From Acetatifactor sp. (GTDB lineage Bacteria > Bacillota > Clostridia > Lachnospirales > Lachnospiraceae), in contig JAILHH010000002.1 in assembly GCA_024695935.1 (NCBI GenBank), positions 1 to 62,751 of the forward strand: a DNA stretch of 62,751 nucleotides, in the 5' to 3' direction. A program made the position numbers and the translations under genes. Below the pieces are notes generated by a model that searched no databases, was not told the DNA's origin, and saw only the letters and a program-made list of their open reading frames with translations. Position 1 is the stretch's first letter; each line of letters starts with the position of its first letter. Positions 8,240-17,585 of this stretch are shown in pieces.

Positions 8240-9458
8240 CTCTACCTCCCACGGATTCTGTTCCCGTCACCTTTGCAAAAAGGTCTCCGTCCTTCATTTT
8301 GACTGTGAGCATATCTCCCACATTCGCCTGATAAATACTCTTTACGTTTTTTCCGTTTTCGTCCATGACATATGAAAAACCGCTGCTTAATTTATCAAGC
8401 GGGGAAAGGCCTTTTAGCCTCTCGATATATATGGCAAGGGTGTGTTTTTTGTTTTTAAAGACGGACTGCCATACCTGTTCAAGCTTTTCCTCATAGTTTA
8501 TCGCAGCCATCCTGTGACTTTTTAATCTGCCCTCAGGGCTTAGCAGGCGAAGGTTTTTTTCAAAAGATTCCAATACCTTCTTTTTATCCCTGATTACACC
8601 TGTCATATCATCAAATAAAGATTCTCTGTATCCGTCTATTTCTCTAAGGATCTCCCTTATATCACAGACAGCAAGCTCGGCTGCTGCGGAAGGTGTGGGT
8701 GCCCTCAGATCGGATACAAAATCCGCAATGGTAGTATCTGTTTCATGGCCGACCGCTGATATTATGGGTATGGAGCAGTCAAAGATAGCATGGGCAACTT
8801 CTCTTTCGTTAAATGCCCACAGATCCTCTATGGAGCCTCCTCCTCGGCCCACGATCATAACGTCAACACCCTTTTGTTCCAGGAGCTTAATGCCCCTGAC
8901 GATACTGGGTACCGCCTGATCTCCCTGGACGATTGCGGGATACAGGATCACCTGCACGTAGGGGTTACGCCTGTTTGTGATCTGTAAAATATCCCTTACA
9001 GCGGCTCCGGTCTGAGCCGTCACCACCCCAAGAGTCCTGATATATTTGGGAATGGGCTGTTTGTACTGCGCATCAAACATTCCGCATTCCTCAAGTTCCC
9101 TCTTTAATCTCTCGAACTTTTCGTATAAAACTCCCGCGCCGTCAAGGGTTATCTGTTTTGCATACAGCTGATATTTTCCGTCTCTCTCATACACGTCCAC
9201 GGTTCCTGCGCATACCACCTGCTGTCCTTCCTCTAAACGAAAAGAAAGGCCCGCACGGTTTCCTGAAAACATTACACAGTTCAAACAGCCCCTGGGGTCT
9301 TTTAAGGTAAAATAAATATGCCCCGAGGAGTGGTATTTGCAATTGGAAATCTCTCCCTTTACAGAGACATTCGACAGCAGATAATCCTGGGAAAACATAT
9401 TTTTTATATACGAATTCAATTGTCCGACAGTATATACATTTCTGTTAATATCAATCAC
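8229..9458 (-). CDS. xseA: Exodeoxyribonuclease VII large subunit
   Basis: A 409-residue catalytic subunit. The N-terminal OB-fold (MIDINRNVYTVGQLNSYIK; VKGEISNCKYHSSGHIYFTL) binds single-stranded DNA. The nuclease core has GVVTAQTGAAVRDI, RGGGSIEDLWAFNE and SAVGHETDTTIADFVSD. A coiled coil follows, then a C-terminal segment for the small subunit (LSSGFSYVMDENGK). It overlaps nusB by 8 bases at its start and xseB at its end. Confidence 0.96.
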   Translation of the reverse strand: MIDINRNVYTVGQLNSYIKNMFSQDYLLSNVSVKGEISNCKYHSSGHIYFTLKDPRGCLNCVMFSGNRAGLSFRLEEGQQVVCAGTVDVYERDGKYQLYAKQITLDGAGVLYEKFERLKRELEECGMFDAQYKQPIPKYIRTLGVVTAQTGAAVRDILQITNRRNPYVQVILYPAIVQGDQAVPSIVRGIKLLEQKGVDVMIVGRGGGSIEDLWAFNEREVAHAIFDCSIPIISAVGHETDTTIADFVSDLRAPTPSAAAELAVCDIREILREIDGYRESLFDDMTGVIRDKKKVLESFEKNLRLLSPEGRLKSHRMAAINYEEKLEQVWQSVFKNKKHTLAIYIERLKGLSPLDKLSSGFSYVMDENGKNVKSIYQANVGDMLTVKMKDGDLFAKVTGTESVGGRDEA

Positions 9459-9861
9459 CGGTCTTTACGAATTTTGCAAGAATGGCATTTACGAAGGATC
9501 CTGAATTCTCCTGACCGTATTTTTTGGCGATCTCAACAGCTTCGTTGATGGCCACGGTCACGGGAATATCCTCATCAAAAAGCATCTCAAATACAGCAAT
9601 CCTGAGAACTGTAAGCTCCACCTTGCCGATTCGCTCCGTATTCCATTTCTCAATATTTTTGTTGAGGAGGTCATCGATCTCTCCCACCTTTTCAAGGATC
9701 AGATCGTATCTTTCAGAGACAAGCTTTGCCTCTTTTTCAGAAAGGGGCTCATCCCTCTCTTCCAAAAAGAGCTTTACCTGCTCCGGCATGTCGTCGGGAG
9801 TGTTAAATTCCACACGAAATAATAATTTAAAAACCTCTTCTCTAAGTTCACGTCTTTTCAT
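9451..9861 (-). CDS. nusB: Transcription antitermination factor NusB
   Basis: A 136-residue all-helical factor that, with NusE, binds boxA RNA in rRNA operons. It starts MKRRELREEVFKLLFRVEF, has the family core (VAINEAVEIAKKYGQENS) and ends FVNAILAKFVK. It lies directly between the Asp23 gene (3-base gap) and xseA (overlap), the usual Firmicutes order. Confidence 0.95.
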   Translation of the reverse strand: MKRRELREEVFKLLFRVEFNTPDDMPEQVKLFLEERDEPLSEKEAKLVSERYDLILEKVGEIDDLLNKNIEKWNTERIGKVELTVLRIAVFEMLFDEDIPVTVAINEAVEIAKKYGQENSGSFVNAILAKFVKTGD

Positions 9862-9864
9862 AAA

Positions 9865-10254
9865 TTATTGCTCGTCCTTTTTAATGTCAACAGCTGCGAT
9901 CCTGATATTGACATCAGATACTTTTAATCCTGTCATATTCTCGATCTGCGCTTTAACTCTGGCCTGAACCTTACGGCTGGTGGCCGGAATATTGTAACCG
10001 TACTCCATCATAACACTGAGGTCAACCTTTACGACGCCGCCGAAAATGTCTACCTTCACGCCCTTTGTATAGGACTTTACACCGACTTTGTTCATGATCT
10101 CATTGGTGATGACACCGCCCATGGCAGACACACCGTCCACCTCAGTTGCAGCTATAGAAGCTATCATGGCAACAACATCATCTGCAAGTTTAACTGTTCC
10201 CATTTCCTCATCGCCTCCCAAAGTATATGATTTTCTTTCTGTATCTTTTTCCAT
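9865..10254 (-). CDS. Asp23/Gls24 family envelope stress protein
   Basis: A 129-residue Asp23 (DUF322) protein. The core GTVKLADDVVAMIASIAATE, VDGVSAMGG and the end VKVSDVNIRIAAVDIKK match the family. In Staphylococcus relatives Asp23 is anchored to the membrane by a partner and responds to cell-envelope stress. Here it is the first gene of the nusB-to-recN operon. A second ATG 51 bases in has a nearer GGAGG, but the first ATG keeps the usual N-terminal length. Confidence 0.9.
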   Translation of the reverse strand: MEKDTERKSYTLGGDEEMGTVKLADDVVAMIASIAATEVDGVSAMGGVITNEIMNKVGVKSYTKGVKVDIFGGVVKVDLSVMMEYGYNIPATSRKVQARVKAQIENMTGLKVSDVNIRIAAVDIKKDEQ

Positions 10255-10313
10255 AATCTATCGCAAATTTCCTTTCAATATTTCATTCAAAAACCGCGTA
10301 ATCTATCTTTGCT

Positions 10314-10342
10314 ATTATACCACACCTATTCCTTATTGACCA
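10314..10342 (-). promoter_or_regulatory. Promoter of the Asp23-to-recN operon
   Basis: On the minus strand the extended -10 word TGGTATAAT covers 10314-10322. A weak -35 TGGTCA (10337-10342) lies 17 bases upstream and falls inside the end of the lipoprotein gene. The same extended -10 word recurs at 40211 and 42416. Confidence 0.5.
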
Positions 10343-11648
10343 CCCAAAAAGTTATGGTCCGAAAGTCGGGATTATAGGAATAAGTAATGCTTGAGAGCTC
10401 CAGGTTGGCAGGAATAAACTCAAAAATTCCGTTTTCCGTTATCAGATCATTAAACATGGCTTCATACAGATCGTCGGTGGCACATTTGAACACGAAATTC
10501 TCTCCGCCGCCCGCAATGGTATCATCGATTATAAATTTAAGCTGAGCATCGTTGAAGTCCGTAAAAAACAGGTCCTTCATAACGTAATAATTGTCCGCAA
10601 GAGCCACGCATTCGGGCAGAGGGATAACAGAATCGATGATATGATTTTTGCATATATCCTCGGATGTGACGCAAAAATAATTGTAGTCAACCTCCGGCAG
10701 GATCTCACTGTAGTCGTCGTTTCCGTCCAGTACCACGCAGGCATCGGGATCTCCCCAGGTCACATCGATATAATAATATGAACCGTCAGCCTTTACCATA
10801 TTCCAGGCATGACTGAGCCCCGAATTGGAAAATCCCTGGACAAGGGTGCATTCGATACCCATTCTGTACATCAGATACTGAAATGACTTGGCATATCCCT
10901 GACACACTGAGGCACCGTTTACCAGCACAGAATAAATATTCTGATTATCCGTAGCCCCCTGAACATAATCCGTGTTCATGATGATCCAGTTATATACATA
11001 GAGCATTTTTTCAAAATCCGTCGTAAGTCCGCCGGCATTTCCCAGTATCCCGCTCATATTGGATTCGATCATGTCCTTTTTTACAGTGGCCTGATCATAA
11101 TCACAGTCATAGGTTCCGGAAAAATCGATGCCCACCAGATTTCCGCCAAGAGTATATCTGGTATACTCATATCCGATCACATAAAACACCTCGGGGTGGT
11201 CGATGAGAACACACTGGAATATCTTGTCCAGATTTTCCACATCAAGGCCGTTTTTTATAGGTTCCTCCGACAATGCCACCTCTGTGCTTAATGATCCCAG
11301 GATCTTTAGAATGTCGTCGTACCAGATCTGCTCGAATTCATCCAGCGTGTCATAAGCATAGTGAAAATCAGTGTCGTAAATAAATGAAAAGTCATTTACG
11401 ACCCCGTAATTTTCCCGTTCAGATTCCGTTATCTCCACATCTTTTTCGTTGACAACGTACTCTTCTCCGCCTCTGTCTATCACATACACCTCGGACACGG
11501 TCGGAGCCTCGGAGGCTCTGACCTGCTGCATGTAATTGCGATACAATGCCTCAAGATAATCGATGGGACCGATAAAATGTGAAGAACAGGCGGTCATATT
11601 CGTAATCAAAAGTACACAAACAATCAGAAGCTTAAAAAATCTTTTCAT
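10326..11648 (-). CDS. Lipoprotein with transglutaminase-like domain
   Basis: A secreted, lipid-anchored protein of about 440 residues. The signal peptide MKRFFKLLIVCVLLITNMTAC ends in a lipobox whose Cys would be acylated. A transglutaminase-like (papain-fold) domain follows, with the Cys in NGASVCQGYAKSF, the His in LSHAWN and the Asp in YIDVTWGD, so the triad is complete. Such bacterial proteins are thought to act as peptidases or cross-linkers at the cell surface; the substrate here is unknown. The ATG at 11646-11648 has AAGG 6 bases upstream; an in-frame TTG precedes it. A similar domain occurs in the protein at 17650. Confidence 0.8.
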   Translation of the reverse strand: MKRFFKLLIVCVLLITNMTACSSHFIGPIDYLEALYRNYMQQVRASEAPTVSEVYVIDRGGEEYVVNEKDVEITESERENYGVVNDFSFIYDTDFHYAYDTLDEFEQIWYDDILKILGSLSTEVALSEEPIKNGLDVENLDKIFQCVLIDHPEVFYVIGYEYTRYTLGGNLVGIDFSGTYDCDYDQATVKKDMIESNMSGILGNAGGLTTDFEKMLYVYNWIIMNTDYVQGATDNQNIYSVLVNGASVCQGYAKSFQYLMYRMGIECTLVQGFSNSGLSHAWNMVKADGSYYYIDVTWGDPDACVVLDGNDDYSEILPEVDYNYFCVTSEDICKNHIIDSVIPLPECVALADNYYVMKDLFFTDFNDAQLKFIIDDTIAGGGENFVFKCATDDLYEAMFNDLITENGIFEFIPANLELSSITYSYNPDFRTITFWVVNKE

Positions 11649-11685
11649 CTGCAACCTTATCCTGTTTTATGCGCGACATTAAACA

Positions 11686-13281
11686 TCAATTCTTTGAGAA
11701 CTCTGTGAGAATAAGTCCTTTGTTTCTCTCCACGGTCATTCCGATACTCCATGAATTTACAAAGAGAAGCAATGGATTTCCCTTCATATCCTTTACCTTC
11801 TTCATATCACTGGTACCGGTGAGTTTTGAAATATCAAACTGCTCTTTGTTCTCGATCCATCTGATATGCTCATAGGGAAGATTCTCTAATTTTATTTCAA
11901 CATTGTACTCATTTTCAAGCCTGTACTTTAATACGTCAAACTGGAGCACGCCCACAACGCCCACGATGATTTCTTCGAGGCCCGTATTGAACTCCTGGAA
12001 TATCTGAATGGCACCTTCCTGTGCTATCTGCTCGATACCCTTTACGAACTGTTTTCTCTTCATGGTATCGAGCTGTCTTACCCTTGCAAAATGCTCAGGC
12101 GCAAATGTGGGGATTCCCTCAAATGCAAATTTGTCGGAAGGAGCGCATACCGTATCTCCTATTGAAAATATACCGGGATCAAACACACCGATGATGTCCC
12201 CGCCGTAAGCCTCGGACAGGATCTTTCTCTCATCGGCCATGATCTGCTGGGGCTGGGAGAGACGCATAGTCTTTCCGCCCTGCACATGCCTTACTTCCTT
12301 TGTGGCATCAAACTTTCCTGAAACGATCCTCATAAAGGCAACTCTGTCTCTGTGAGCTTTATTCATGTTGGCCTGGATTTTAAATACAAAAGCCGAAAAA
12401 TCATTTGCCACGGGATCTATAAGTCCCGAATCGCTCATTCTGGGAAGCGGTGTGGTGGTCATATTTAAAAAGTGCTTTAAGAAGATCTCTACACCGAAGT
12501 TTGTAAGTGCCGAACCGAAGCACACAGGTGTCAGATTTCCCGCTCTTACTTCATCAAGGTCAAATTCTGCGCTTGCTCCGTCTAAAAGTTCGATTTCAGA
12601 CAGGAGGTTTTCCGCTGCTTCTTCGCCAACGAGAGCCTTTAATTTTGCCTCATCCTTAACTGCGATCTCCTCGGTCTTTCCTTCCTTTGTACCCTTTTCG
12701 GTATCGGAATAAGCGATGATGCACTTCTTTTCTCTGTCATATACGCCCTTGAAATTTTTTCCGGAGCCGATGGGCCAGTTAAGGGGACAGGTGGCAATGC
12801 CAAGTTCCTTTTCTATATCATCCAAAAGTTCAAATGTGTCCCTGGCGTCCCTGTCCATCTTGTTTATAAATGTAAAGATGGGGATATGTCTCATGACACA
12901 TACCTTGAAAAGCTTTCTGGTCTGAGCCTCGACACCCTTTGATCCGTCGATGACCATGACTGCCGAATCGGCCGCCATAAGAGTCCTGTAGGGATCCTCC
13001 GAGAAGTCCTGGTGACCCAGCGTATCCAGAATGTTTATACAGTAACCGTCATATTCAAACTGAAGCACGGAACTGGTAACGGAAATACCTCTTTGCTTTT
13101 CGATCTCCATCCAGTCGGAAACGGCATGTCTGGCCGTAGCCTTTCCCTTTACCGAACCTGCCAGGTTGATGGCTCCTCCGTAGAGCAGAAATTTCTCCGT
13201 AAGGGTGGTCTTACCTGCATCGGGGTGGGATATGATGGCAAAAGTCCGTCTTCTGTTTATTTCATCCTTAATGGTACTCAA
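11686..13281 (-). CDS. prfC: Peptide chain release factor 3
   Basis: A 531-residue translational GTPase that removes RF1/RF2 from the ribosome after termination. G motifs: SHPDAGKTTLTEKFLLYGG (G1), the DTLGHQDFSEDTYRT-like LDTLGHQDFSEDPYRTL (G3) and FINKMDRDARD (G4). The C-terminal half (QIFQEFNTGLEEIIVGVVG) is diagnostic of RF3 against EF-G. A GGAGG ribosome site lies ahead of the ATG. It is divergent from trkA across an 860-base repeat-rich region. Confidence 0.97.
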   Translation of the reverse strand: MSTIKDEINRRRTFAIISHPDAGKTTLTEKFLLYGGAINLAGSVKGKATARHAVSDWMEIEKQRGISVTSSVLQFEYDGYCINILDTLGHQDFSEDPYRTLMAADSAVMVIDGSKGVEAQTRKLFKVCVMRHIPIFTFINKMDRDARDTFELLDDIEKELGIATCPLNWPIGSGKNFKGVYDREKKCIIAYSDTEKGTKEGKTEEIAVKDEAKLKALVGEEAAENLLSEIELLDGASAEFDLDEVRAGNLTPVCFGSALTNFGVEIFLKHFLNMTTTPLPRMSDSGLIDPVANDFSAFVFKIQANMNKAHRDRVAFMRIVSGKFDATKEVRHVQGGKTMRLSQPQQIMADERKILSEAYGGDIIGVFDPGIFSIGDTVCAPSDKFAFEGIPTFAPEHFARVRQLDTMKRKQFVKGIEQIAQEGAIQIFQEFNTGLEEIIVGVVGVLQFDVLKYRLENEYNVEIKLENLPYEHIRWIENKEQFDISKLTGTSDMKKVKDMKGNPLLLFVNSWSIGMTVERNKGLILTEFSKN

Positions 13282-13320
13282 TTAAAAATTCCTCCAAACT
13301 GCTGTAAATCATTAATATAG

Positions 13321-13480
13321 TGCATTATTCTTAATGCATGGCGCGCATACCTTAATAAAGGTTGCGTATACCTTAATAAAGGTTGCGCTCACCTAAATAT
13401 ACCGTGCGCAATTCATAATACACGGCGCGCGTACCTTAATATATGGTGCGTAATTCATAATATTATAACGCATCACTCCC
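13321..13480. repeat. GCGC-bounded palindrome cluster
   Basis: It begins with a 7-bp hairpin (TGCATTA-ttct-TAATGCA, 13321-13338). GCG/GCGC words then recur about every 24-27 bases, enclosing near-palindromes such as ACCTTAATAAAGGT (two copies) and ACCTTAATATATGGT, alternating with AATTCATAATA words. It lies upstream of prfC in the divergent region. Function unknown. Confidence 0.6.
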
Positions 13481-13495
13481 ATTCAGGGCAAGCGA

Positions 13496-13536
13496 ATTCA
13501 TAAGAGATTGCTTTCATTCATCAGAGATTGCTTTCA
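13496..13536. repeat. 20-bp tandem direct repeat
   Basis: Two adjacent copies of ATTCATnAGAGATTGCTTTC, differing at one base, lie in the prfC-trkA intergenic region. No function is evident. Confidence 0.7.
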
Positions 13537-13578
13537 TGGTTTTGTCAGTTTCAGCTAATCCCTATGTCGGCATCGAGC

Positions 13579-13906
13579 TACTGTAATAATCGACACTTGG
13601 TCTAAAATTACAGTATCTTTGATTTCCTGAAAATCTATGATTTCCCTTTTTTACTGTAAATATTTCCATTAGGAATAAAGTTACAGTATTTTCATGCTCA
13701 AAATGCAATAAAATATCTTGGTTTTACTGTAAATTCTGCCTTTTGCCCAAAATTACAGTATTTGACCCTTCCAAAGTCACCTGAATTTACCTGATTTTAC
13801 TGTAAAAATCAGCCTTTGCCTGAAATTACAGTATTTGTATTTTTTCAGGCGCCTCAGGCAGTTCGAAGATACTGTAAAAAAACAAGAGATGAGCAAATTT
13901 ACAGTA
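13579..13906. repeat. TACTGTAA / TTACAGTA periodic hairpin array, locus 1
   Basis: Five units. Each has TACTGTAA (at 13579, 13652, 13725, 13798, 13870) followed after about 20 bases by TTACAGTA. The period is 73, 73, 73 and 72 bases. Core words are constant, while loops and linkers differ in sequence. Several linkers keep their own small inverted repeats (for example TGAC..GTCA). The array occupies gene-free DNA between prfC and trkA. The same core appears at 54.6 and 56.9 kb with different loop sequences. Confidence 0.85.
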
Positions 13907-13968
13907 TTGTGAAATAGCATTGCTATAAGGGGCGTAATCATCTCCTATGAGCAGACCATCATAATGAT

Positions 13969-14014
13969 CACATGAGCACTCTGTCGAGGGTCACATAAGC
14001 ACTCTGTCGAGGGT
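13969..14014. repeat. 23-bp tandem repeat upstream of trkA
   Basis: CACATrAGCACTCTGTCGAGGGT is present twice back to back (13969-13991, 13992-14014) with one mismatch. It ends just ahead of the trkA -35 box, so it could bind a regulator of that promoter. Confidence 0.7.
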
Positions 14015-14017
14015 TAA

Positions 14018-14046
14018 TTGTGTATTTCCAAAAGCTGTGATATAAT
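14018..14046 (+). promoter_or_regulatory. Promoter of the trkA-trkH-dtxR operon
   Basis: TTGTGT (14018-14023), a 17-base spacer and a perfect TATAAT (14041-14046). Transcription would start near 14053, giving a leader of about 90 bases. Confidence 0.65.
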
Positions 14047-14057
14047 TCATTTTAGTA

Positions 14058-14069
14058 TGCATATATGCA
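14058..14069. promoter_or_regulatory. 12-bp palindrome in the trkA leader, possible operator
   Basis: TGCATATATGCA is a perfect palindrome just downstream of the predicted start of transcription. It could be an operator for the DtxR-type protein encoded by the same operon, but its sequence does not clearly match a known DtxR or MntR box. Confidence 0.4.
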
Positions 14070-14141
14070 AGCATATCACAAAATGAATTGGTTGCATTTA
14101 GATGTGCACCAATTCCAGTTGTAGCAGGAAAGGCAGATTAT

Positions 14142-15500
14142 ATGAAAATTATCATCGTTGGTTGTGGAAAAGTAGGTTACACCCTTGTGGAGCAGCTGAA
14201 CAAAGAAAACCACGATATAGTAGTTATCGATGAGCGAGAGGACAAGGTGCGTTCCATCACCGAAGAGCTTGACGCTCTGGGTATCGTAGGAAACGGTATC
14301 AGCTATCAGACACTTTTAGAGGCAGACATCGCTCATGCGGATCTCCTCATAGCAGTTACAGGTTCCGACGAGCAAAACCTCCTCTGCTGCGTCATTGCAA
14401 AGAAAACCGGAAAGTGCAAGACCATCGCCAGAGTCCGTAATCCTATTTACTCCCAGGAGACCACATTCTTACGTGAAGAGCTGGGACTGGCCATGATCAT
14501 GAATCCGGAACTTGCCTCCGCAAACGAAATTGCCAGGATCTTCCAGTTCCCTTCAGCCATGAAGATCGACACCTTCACAAAGGGCCGAACGGAGCTTATG
14601 CACTTCAAGGTAACAGCCGACTGTCTCCTAAACGGTCAGGAGCTTATGAAGATCAGAAATCATCTGAATCTGAACATTCTCTTCTGTACCGTAAAAAGAG
14701 AGGACGAGATCTTTATCCCAAGAGGTAATTTCGTATTCCGCGAAGGAGACCTGGTTTCCTTTGTGGCAACCCCTCCCAATGCCAATGCCTTTTTCAAAAA
14801 GATCGGCTATGACAACGGAAAAGTCCACTCCGTAATGATAGTGGGCGGCGGAACCATGAGTTATTATCTGGCAAAGAGACTTTTGTCCGTAGGAATAAAT
14901 GTAAAGCTGATCTGTGATGACAAGACCCGCTGTGAAGAATTGAGTGAGCTTCTTCCTGAAGCCACCCTGATATTCGGCGACATGACAGACCAGAGACTTC
15001 TCCTTCAGGAGGGAATCGAGACCGTGGACGGATTCGCCGCACTCACCGGTCTTGATGAGGAAAATATACTCCTCTCCCTCTTTGTAAAAAAAGTCTCCTC
15101 TGCAAAGACAGTTACAAAGATAAACCGTATCAATTTCAGCGGAGTAATAAATACGCTGCCCCTTGACAGTGTAAACTATCCCAGACTCCACACGGCGGAC
15201 ACCATATTAAAATATGTCCGTTCCACCAGCAAATCCATGGGCGCCAACATGGAAAACCTCTACAGCATAGAGGACGGCAAGGCGGAAGCCCTTGAATTCT
15301 ATATAAAAGAAGATTCAAAGGTTACGGGAATCGAACTTTCAAAGATGAACATAAAGAAAAATGTACTGGTCTGTAGCATCCTCAGACGAAACAACGTGAT
15401 CTTCCCCGGCGGTTCAGAGACCATCAGGGTGGGCGACTATGTTGTCATCGTTCAGGCCGGTGAAAGATTAAATAACATAAATGAGATCCTGGAGGATTGA
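14142..15500 (+). CDS. trkA: Trk potassium uptake regulator TrkA
   Basis: A 452-residue cytoplasmic gating subunit. It contains two RCK modules: the first opens MKIIIVGCGKVGYTLVEQL with the NAD-binding glycine loop, the second restarts near residue 230 with VMIVGGGTMSYYLAKRLL. Each is followed by a TrkA-C domain (SFVATPPNANAFFK; GDYVVIVQAGERL). The ATG at 14142 has AGGAAAGG upstream; a longer frame adds 18 unlikely residues. Its stop lies two bases before trkH, so the pair is coupled. Confidence 0.95.
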   Translation: MKIIIVGCGKVGYTLVEQLNKENHDIVVIDEREDKVRSITEELDALGIVGNGISYQTLLEADIAHADLLIAVTGSDEQNLLCCVIAKKTGKCKTIARVRNPIYSQETTFLREELGLAMIMNPELASANEIARIFQFPSAMKIDTFTKGRTELMHFKVTADCLLNGQELMKIRNHLNLNILFCTVKREDEIFIPRGNFVFREGDLVSFVATPPNANAFFKKIGYDNGKVHSVMIVGGGTMSYYLAKRLLSVGINVKLICDDKTRCEELSELLPEATLIFGDMTDQRLLLQEGIETVDGFAALTGLDEENILLSLFVKKVSSAKTVTKINRINFSGVINTLPLDSVNYPRLHTADTILKYVRSTSKSMGANMENLYSIEDGKAEALEFYIKEDSKVTGIELSKMNIKKNVLVCSILRRNNVIFPGGSETIRVGDYVVIVQAGERLNNINEILED

Positions 15501-15502
15501 TC

Positions 15503-16945
15503 ATGAATTTTGGAATTGTCAGATTCGTCCTCGGCTGGATCCTTCAGTTTGAGGGAATATTTTTATTACTGCCGGCCATAACGGCTGCCTGCTACAGAGA
15601 ATGGCAGGAAGTATTCGCCTTTATAGCCACCGCTTTTGCAAGCCTTATCATCGGATATCTGATGAGATTTAAAAAACCAAAGGATATGAGCCTCTATACC
15701 AGGGAAGGCTTCGCCAGCGTGGCCTTGGGATGGTTCGTAATGAGTATGGTTGGTGCTGTTCCATTCGTGGCAACCGGTGACATCCCAAATTACATCGACG
15801 CATTGTTCGAGACCATATCCGGACTTACCACCACGGGAGCAAGCATCCTGACCAATGTGGAGATCGTAAGCCACGGCGGACTTTTTTGGAGATCCTTTAC
15901 ACACTGGATAGGCGGTATGGGAGTATTCGTATTCATTATGGCGATTGTACCTTTGGCGGGCGGTTCCACCATGAATCTCATGCGAGCCGAATCCCCCGGT
16001 CCTTCAGTGGGAAAACTGGTTCCCAGAGTAAAGGACACGGCAAAAGCGCTATATGTAATATACCTTGGCATCACCGGTATCGAAGTGGTCACATTGCTGA
16101 TATGCGGTATGAACCTTTTCGAATCGCTGACTCTCACATTCGGTACAGTGGGAACCGGTGGTTTCGGAGTAAGCAATTCCAGCATCGGAGGCTACTCTCA
16201 CACTGTACAGGTCGTGATCACAGTATTTATGATCCTAAGCGGTATAAATTACACCTTCTTCTTTGCATTGATCCACAGACAGTTTAAACAGGCCTTTGCC
16301 ATAGAGGAAGTCAGATGGTACCTGGGTATCATCTTCGGAAGCGTATTGATCATATTTATCAATATCAGAAATATGTACACCCTGGCATCAGATGCTTTGA
16401 GGGATGCCTTTTTCCAGGTAGGAAGTATCATCACCACAACAGGATACTCCACCACGGATTTTGACACCTGGCCACAGCTGTCAAAGACCATCTTAGTGCT
16501 CCTTATGATTATCGGCGCCTGCGCCGGTTCAACCGGTGGCGGATTCAAGATTTCCAGGATCCTGATCCTGCTAAAAGCCATTAAAAAAGAGCTTCTCATG
16601 ATGATCCATCCGAATATGATAAAGAAGCTTCGACTCGACGGACGTGTGATCCCCCACGAGACCATCCGATCCACAAATGTATTTATGTCGATCTACATCG
16701 TAATACTCTTTGGTTCGACATTACTTGTAAGCTTTGATGAATTCGGTTTCACCACTAATTTCACTGCGGTTTTAGCCTGCCTTAACAATATCGGTCCCGG
16801 TCTTGACCTGGTAGGTCCCGCGAGAAACTTTGCATTCTTCTCGCCATTTACAAAGATCGTGTTGATGTTTGACATGCTTGCGGGAAGACTTGAGCTGTTA
16901 CCCATGCTCATACTGTTGATTCCACAATGCTGGAAAAAATATTAA
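15503..16945 (+). CDS. trkH: Trk potassium uptake protein TrkH
   Basis: A 480-residue membrane translocation subunit with about 10-12 hydrophobic segments. Pore-loop signatures of the four-fold MPM repeat are visible: SGLTTTGASILT, GTVGTGGFGVSNSS, ITTTGYSTTDFDTWP and the last near NNIGPGLDLVGP. A conserved GACAGSTGGGFKISRI segment lies between repeats. The ATG at 15503 has GGAGG 7 bases upstream. With TrkA it forms the potassium uptake system; the window also holds a potassium channel at 58.6 kb. Confidence 0.95.
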   Translation: MNFGIVRFVLGWILQFEGIFLLLPAITAACYREWQEVFAFIATAFASLIIGYLMRFKKPKDMSLYTREGFASVALGWFVMSMVGAVPFVATGDIPNYIDALFETISGLTTTGASILTNVEIVSHGGLFWRSFTHWIGGMGVFVFIMAIVPLAGGSTMNLMRAESPGPSVGKLVPRVKDTAKALYVIYLGITGIEVVTLLICGMNLFESLTLTFGTVGTGGFGVSNSSIGGYSHTVQVVITVFMILSGINYTFFFALIHRQFKQAFAIEEVRWYLGIIFGSVLIIFINIRNMYTLASDALRDAFFQVGSIITTTGYSTTDFDTWPQLSKTILVLLMIIGACAGSTGGGFKISRILILLKAIKKELLMMIHPNMIKKLRLDGRVIPHETIRSTNVFMSIYIVILFGSTLLVSFDEFGFTTNFTAVLACLNNIGPGLDLVGPARNFAFFSPFTKIVLMFDMLAGRLELLPMLILLIPQCWKKY

Positions 16946-16984
16946 AAAATAAACGAAAAGTATTACGGAGGGAGATTTAATAAC

Positions 16985-17362
16985 ATGAAATATAACGAAT
17001 CAGCTGAAGACTATCTTGAGTCAATACTAGTACTTTCAAAGATAAAACCCGTGGTAAGGGGTGTGGACATAGCTGAACACATGGGCTTTAAAAAGTCTTC
17101 TGTCAGCGTTGCCATGAAAAACCTTAGGGAAAAAGAACATATTACCGTCACAAAGGAAGGCTATATCTATCTTACGGAATCCGGAAAAGAGATCGCCGAG
17201 ATGATATATGACAGACATCAGACTATCTCCAAAGGTTTGATGCTACTTGGTGTCAACGAAGAGATCGCCTTAGAGGATGCCTGCAAAATAGAACATGTCA
17301 TCAGCCCTGAAAGTTTTTTGGCAGTCAAAGAGTATATGATCAGACATCTACCAAAAGAATAA
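16985..17362 (+). CDS. DtxR/MntR-family metal-dependent regulator
   Basis: A 125-residue winged-helix metalloregulator. The N-terminal part MKYNESAEDYLESILVL keeps Asp and Glu at the MntR metal positions. In the dimerisation domain, DRHQ supplies His, and LEDACKIEHVIS has Cys where MntR has Glu and DtxR has Cys, with Glu-His following. The Cys argues for an iron-type rather than manganese-type site (inference from known structures). It has no SH3-like domain. It follows trkH by 39 bases, an uncommon partnership with potassium uptake. Confidence 0.87.
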   Translation: MKYNESAEDYLESILVLSKIKPVVRGVDIAEHMGFKKSSVSVAMKNLREKEHITVTKEGYIYLTESGKEIAEMIYDRHQTISKGLMLLGVNEEIALEDACKIEHVISPESFLAVKEYMIRHLPKE

Positions 17363-17388
17363 AGACGTGTGCATAAAAAAAGCGTTGT

Positions 17389-17430
17389 AACAAGCCACTT
17401 TTTCCACTTCGAAAAGGCGGCTTGTTTTAT
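17389..17430 (+). terminator. Terminator after the dtxR-family gene
   Basis: AACAAGCC (17389-17396) pairs with GGCTTGTT (17419-17426), with further pairing of CTTTTtCC / GAAAAGG inside, followed by TTTATTATTTG. It lies 27 bases after the stop codon. Confidence 0.75.
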
Positions 17431-17585
17431 TATTTGTACAATAAAAAATATTATTACGTTGTAACGGCTTTGTAACTGGTCCTTTGCTAGAATTAACACA
17501 TCAACAAGACATAATAATCCTACATCCTATATACCAAATGATCATAACCGCCATTAAAGCGTTATGAACATATAAAATCTTCCCC

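Noticed and set aside
13579-13906. Integron attC array
   Set aside because: Hairpins are present, but there are no R'/R'' GTTRRRY boxes, no cassettes between sites and no integrase.
14628-15191. 187-codon minus-strand frame opposite trkA
   Set aside because: It is antisense to a well-supported gene with clear conserved motifs; its own product matches nothing.
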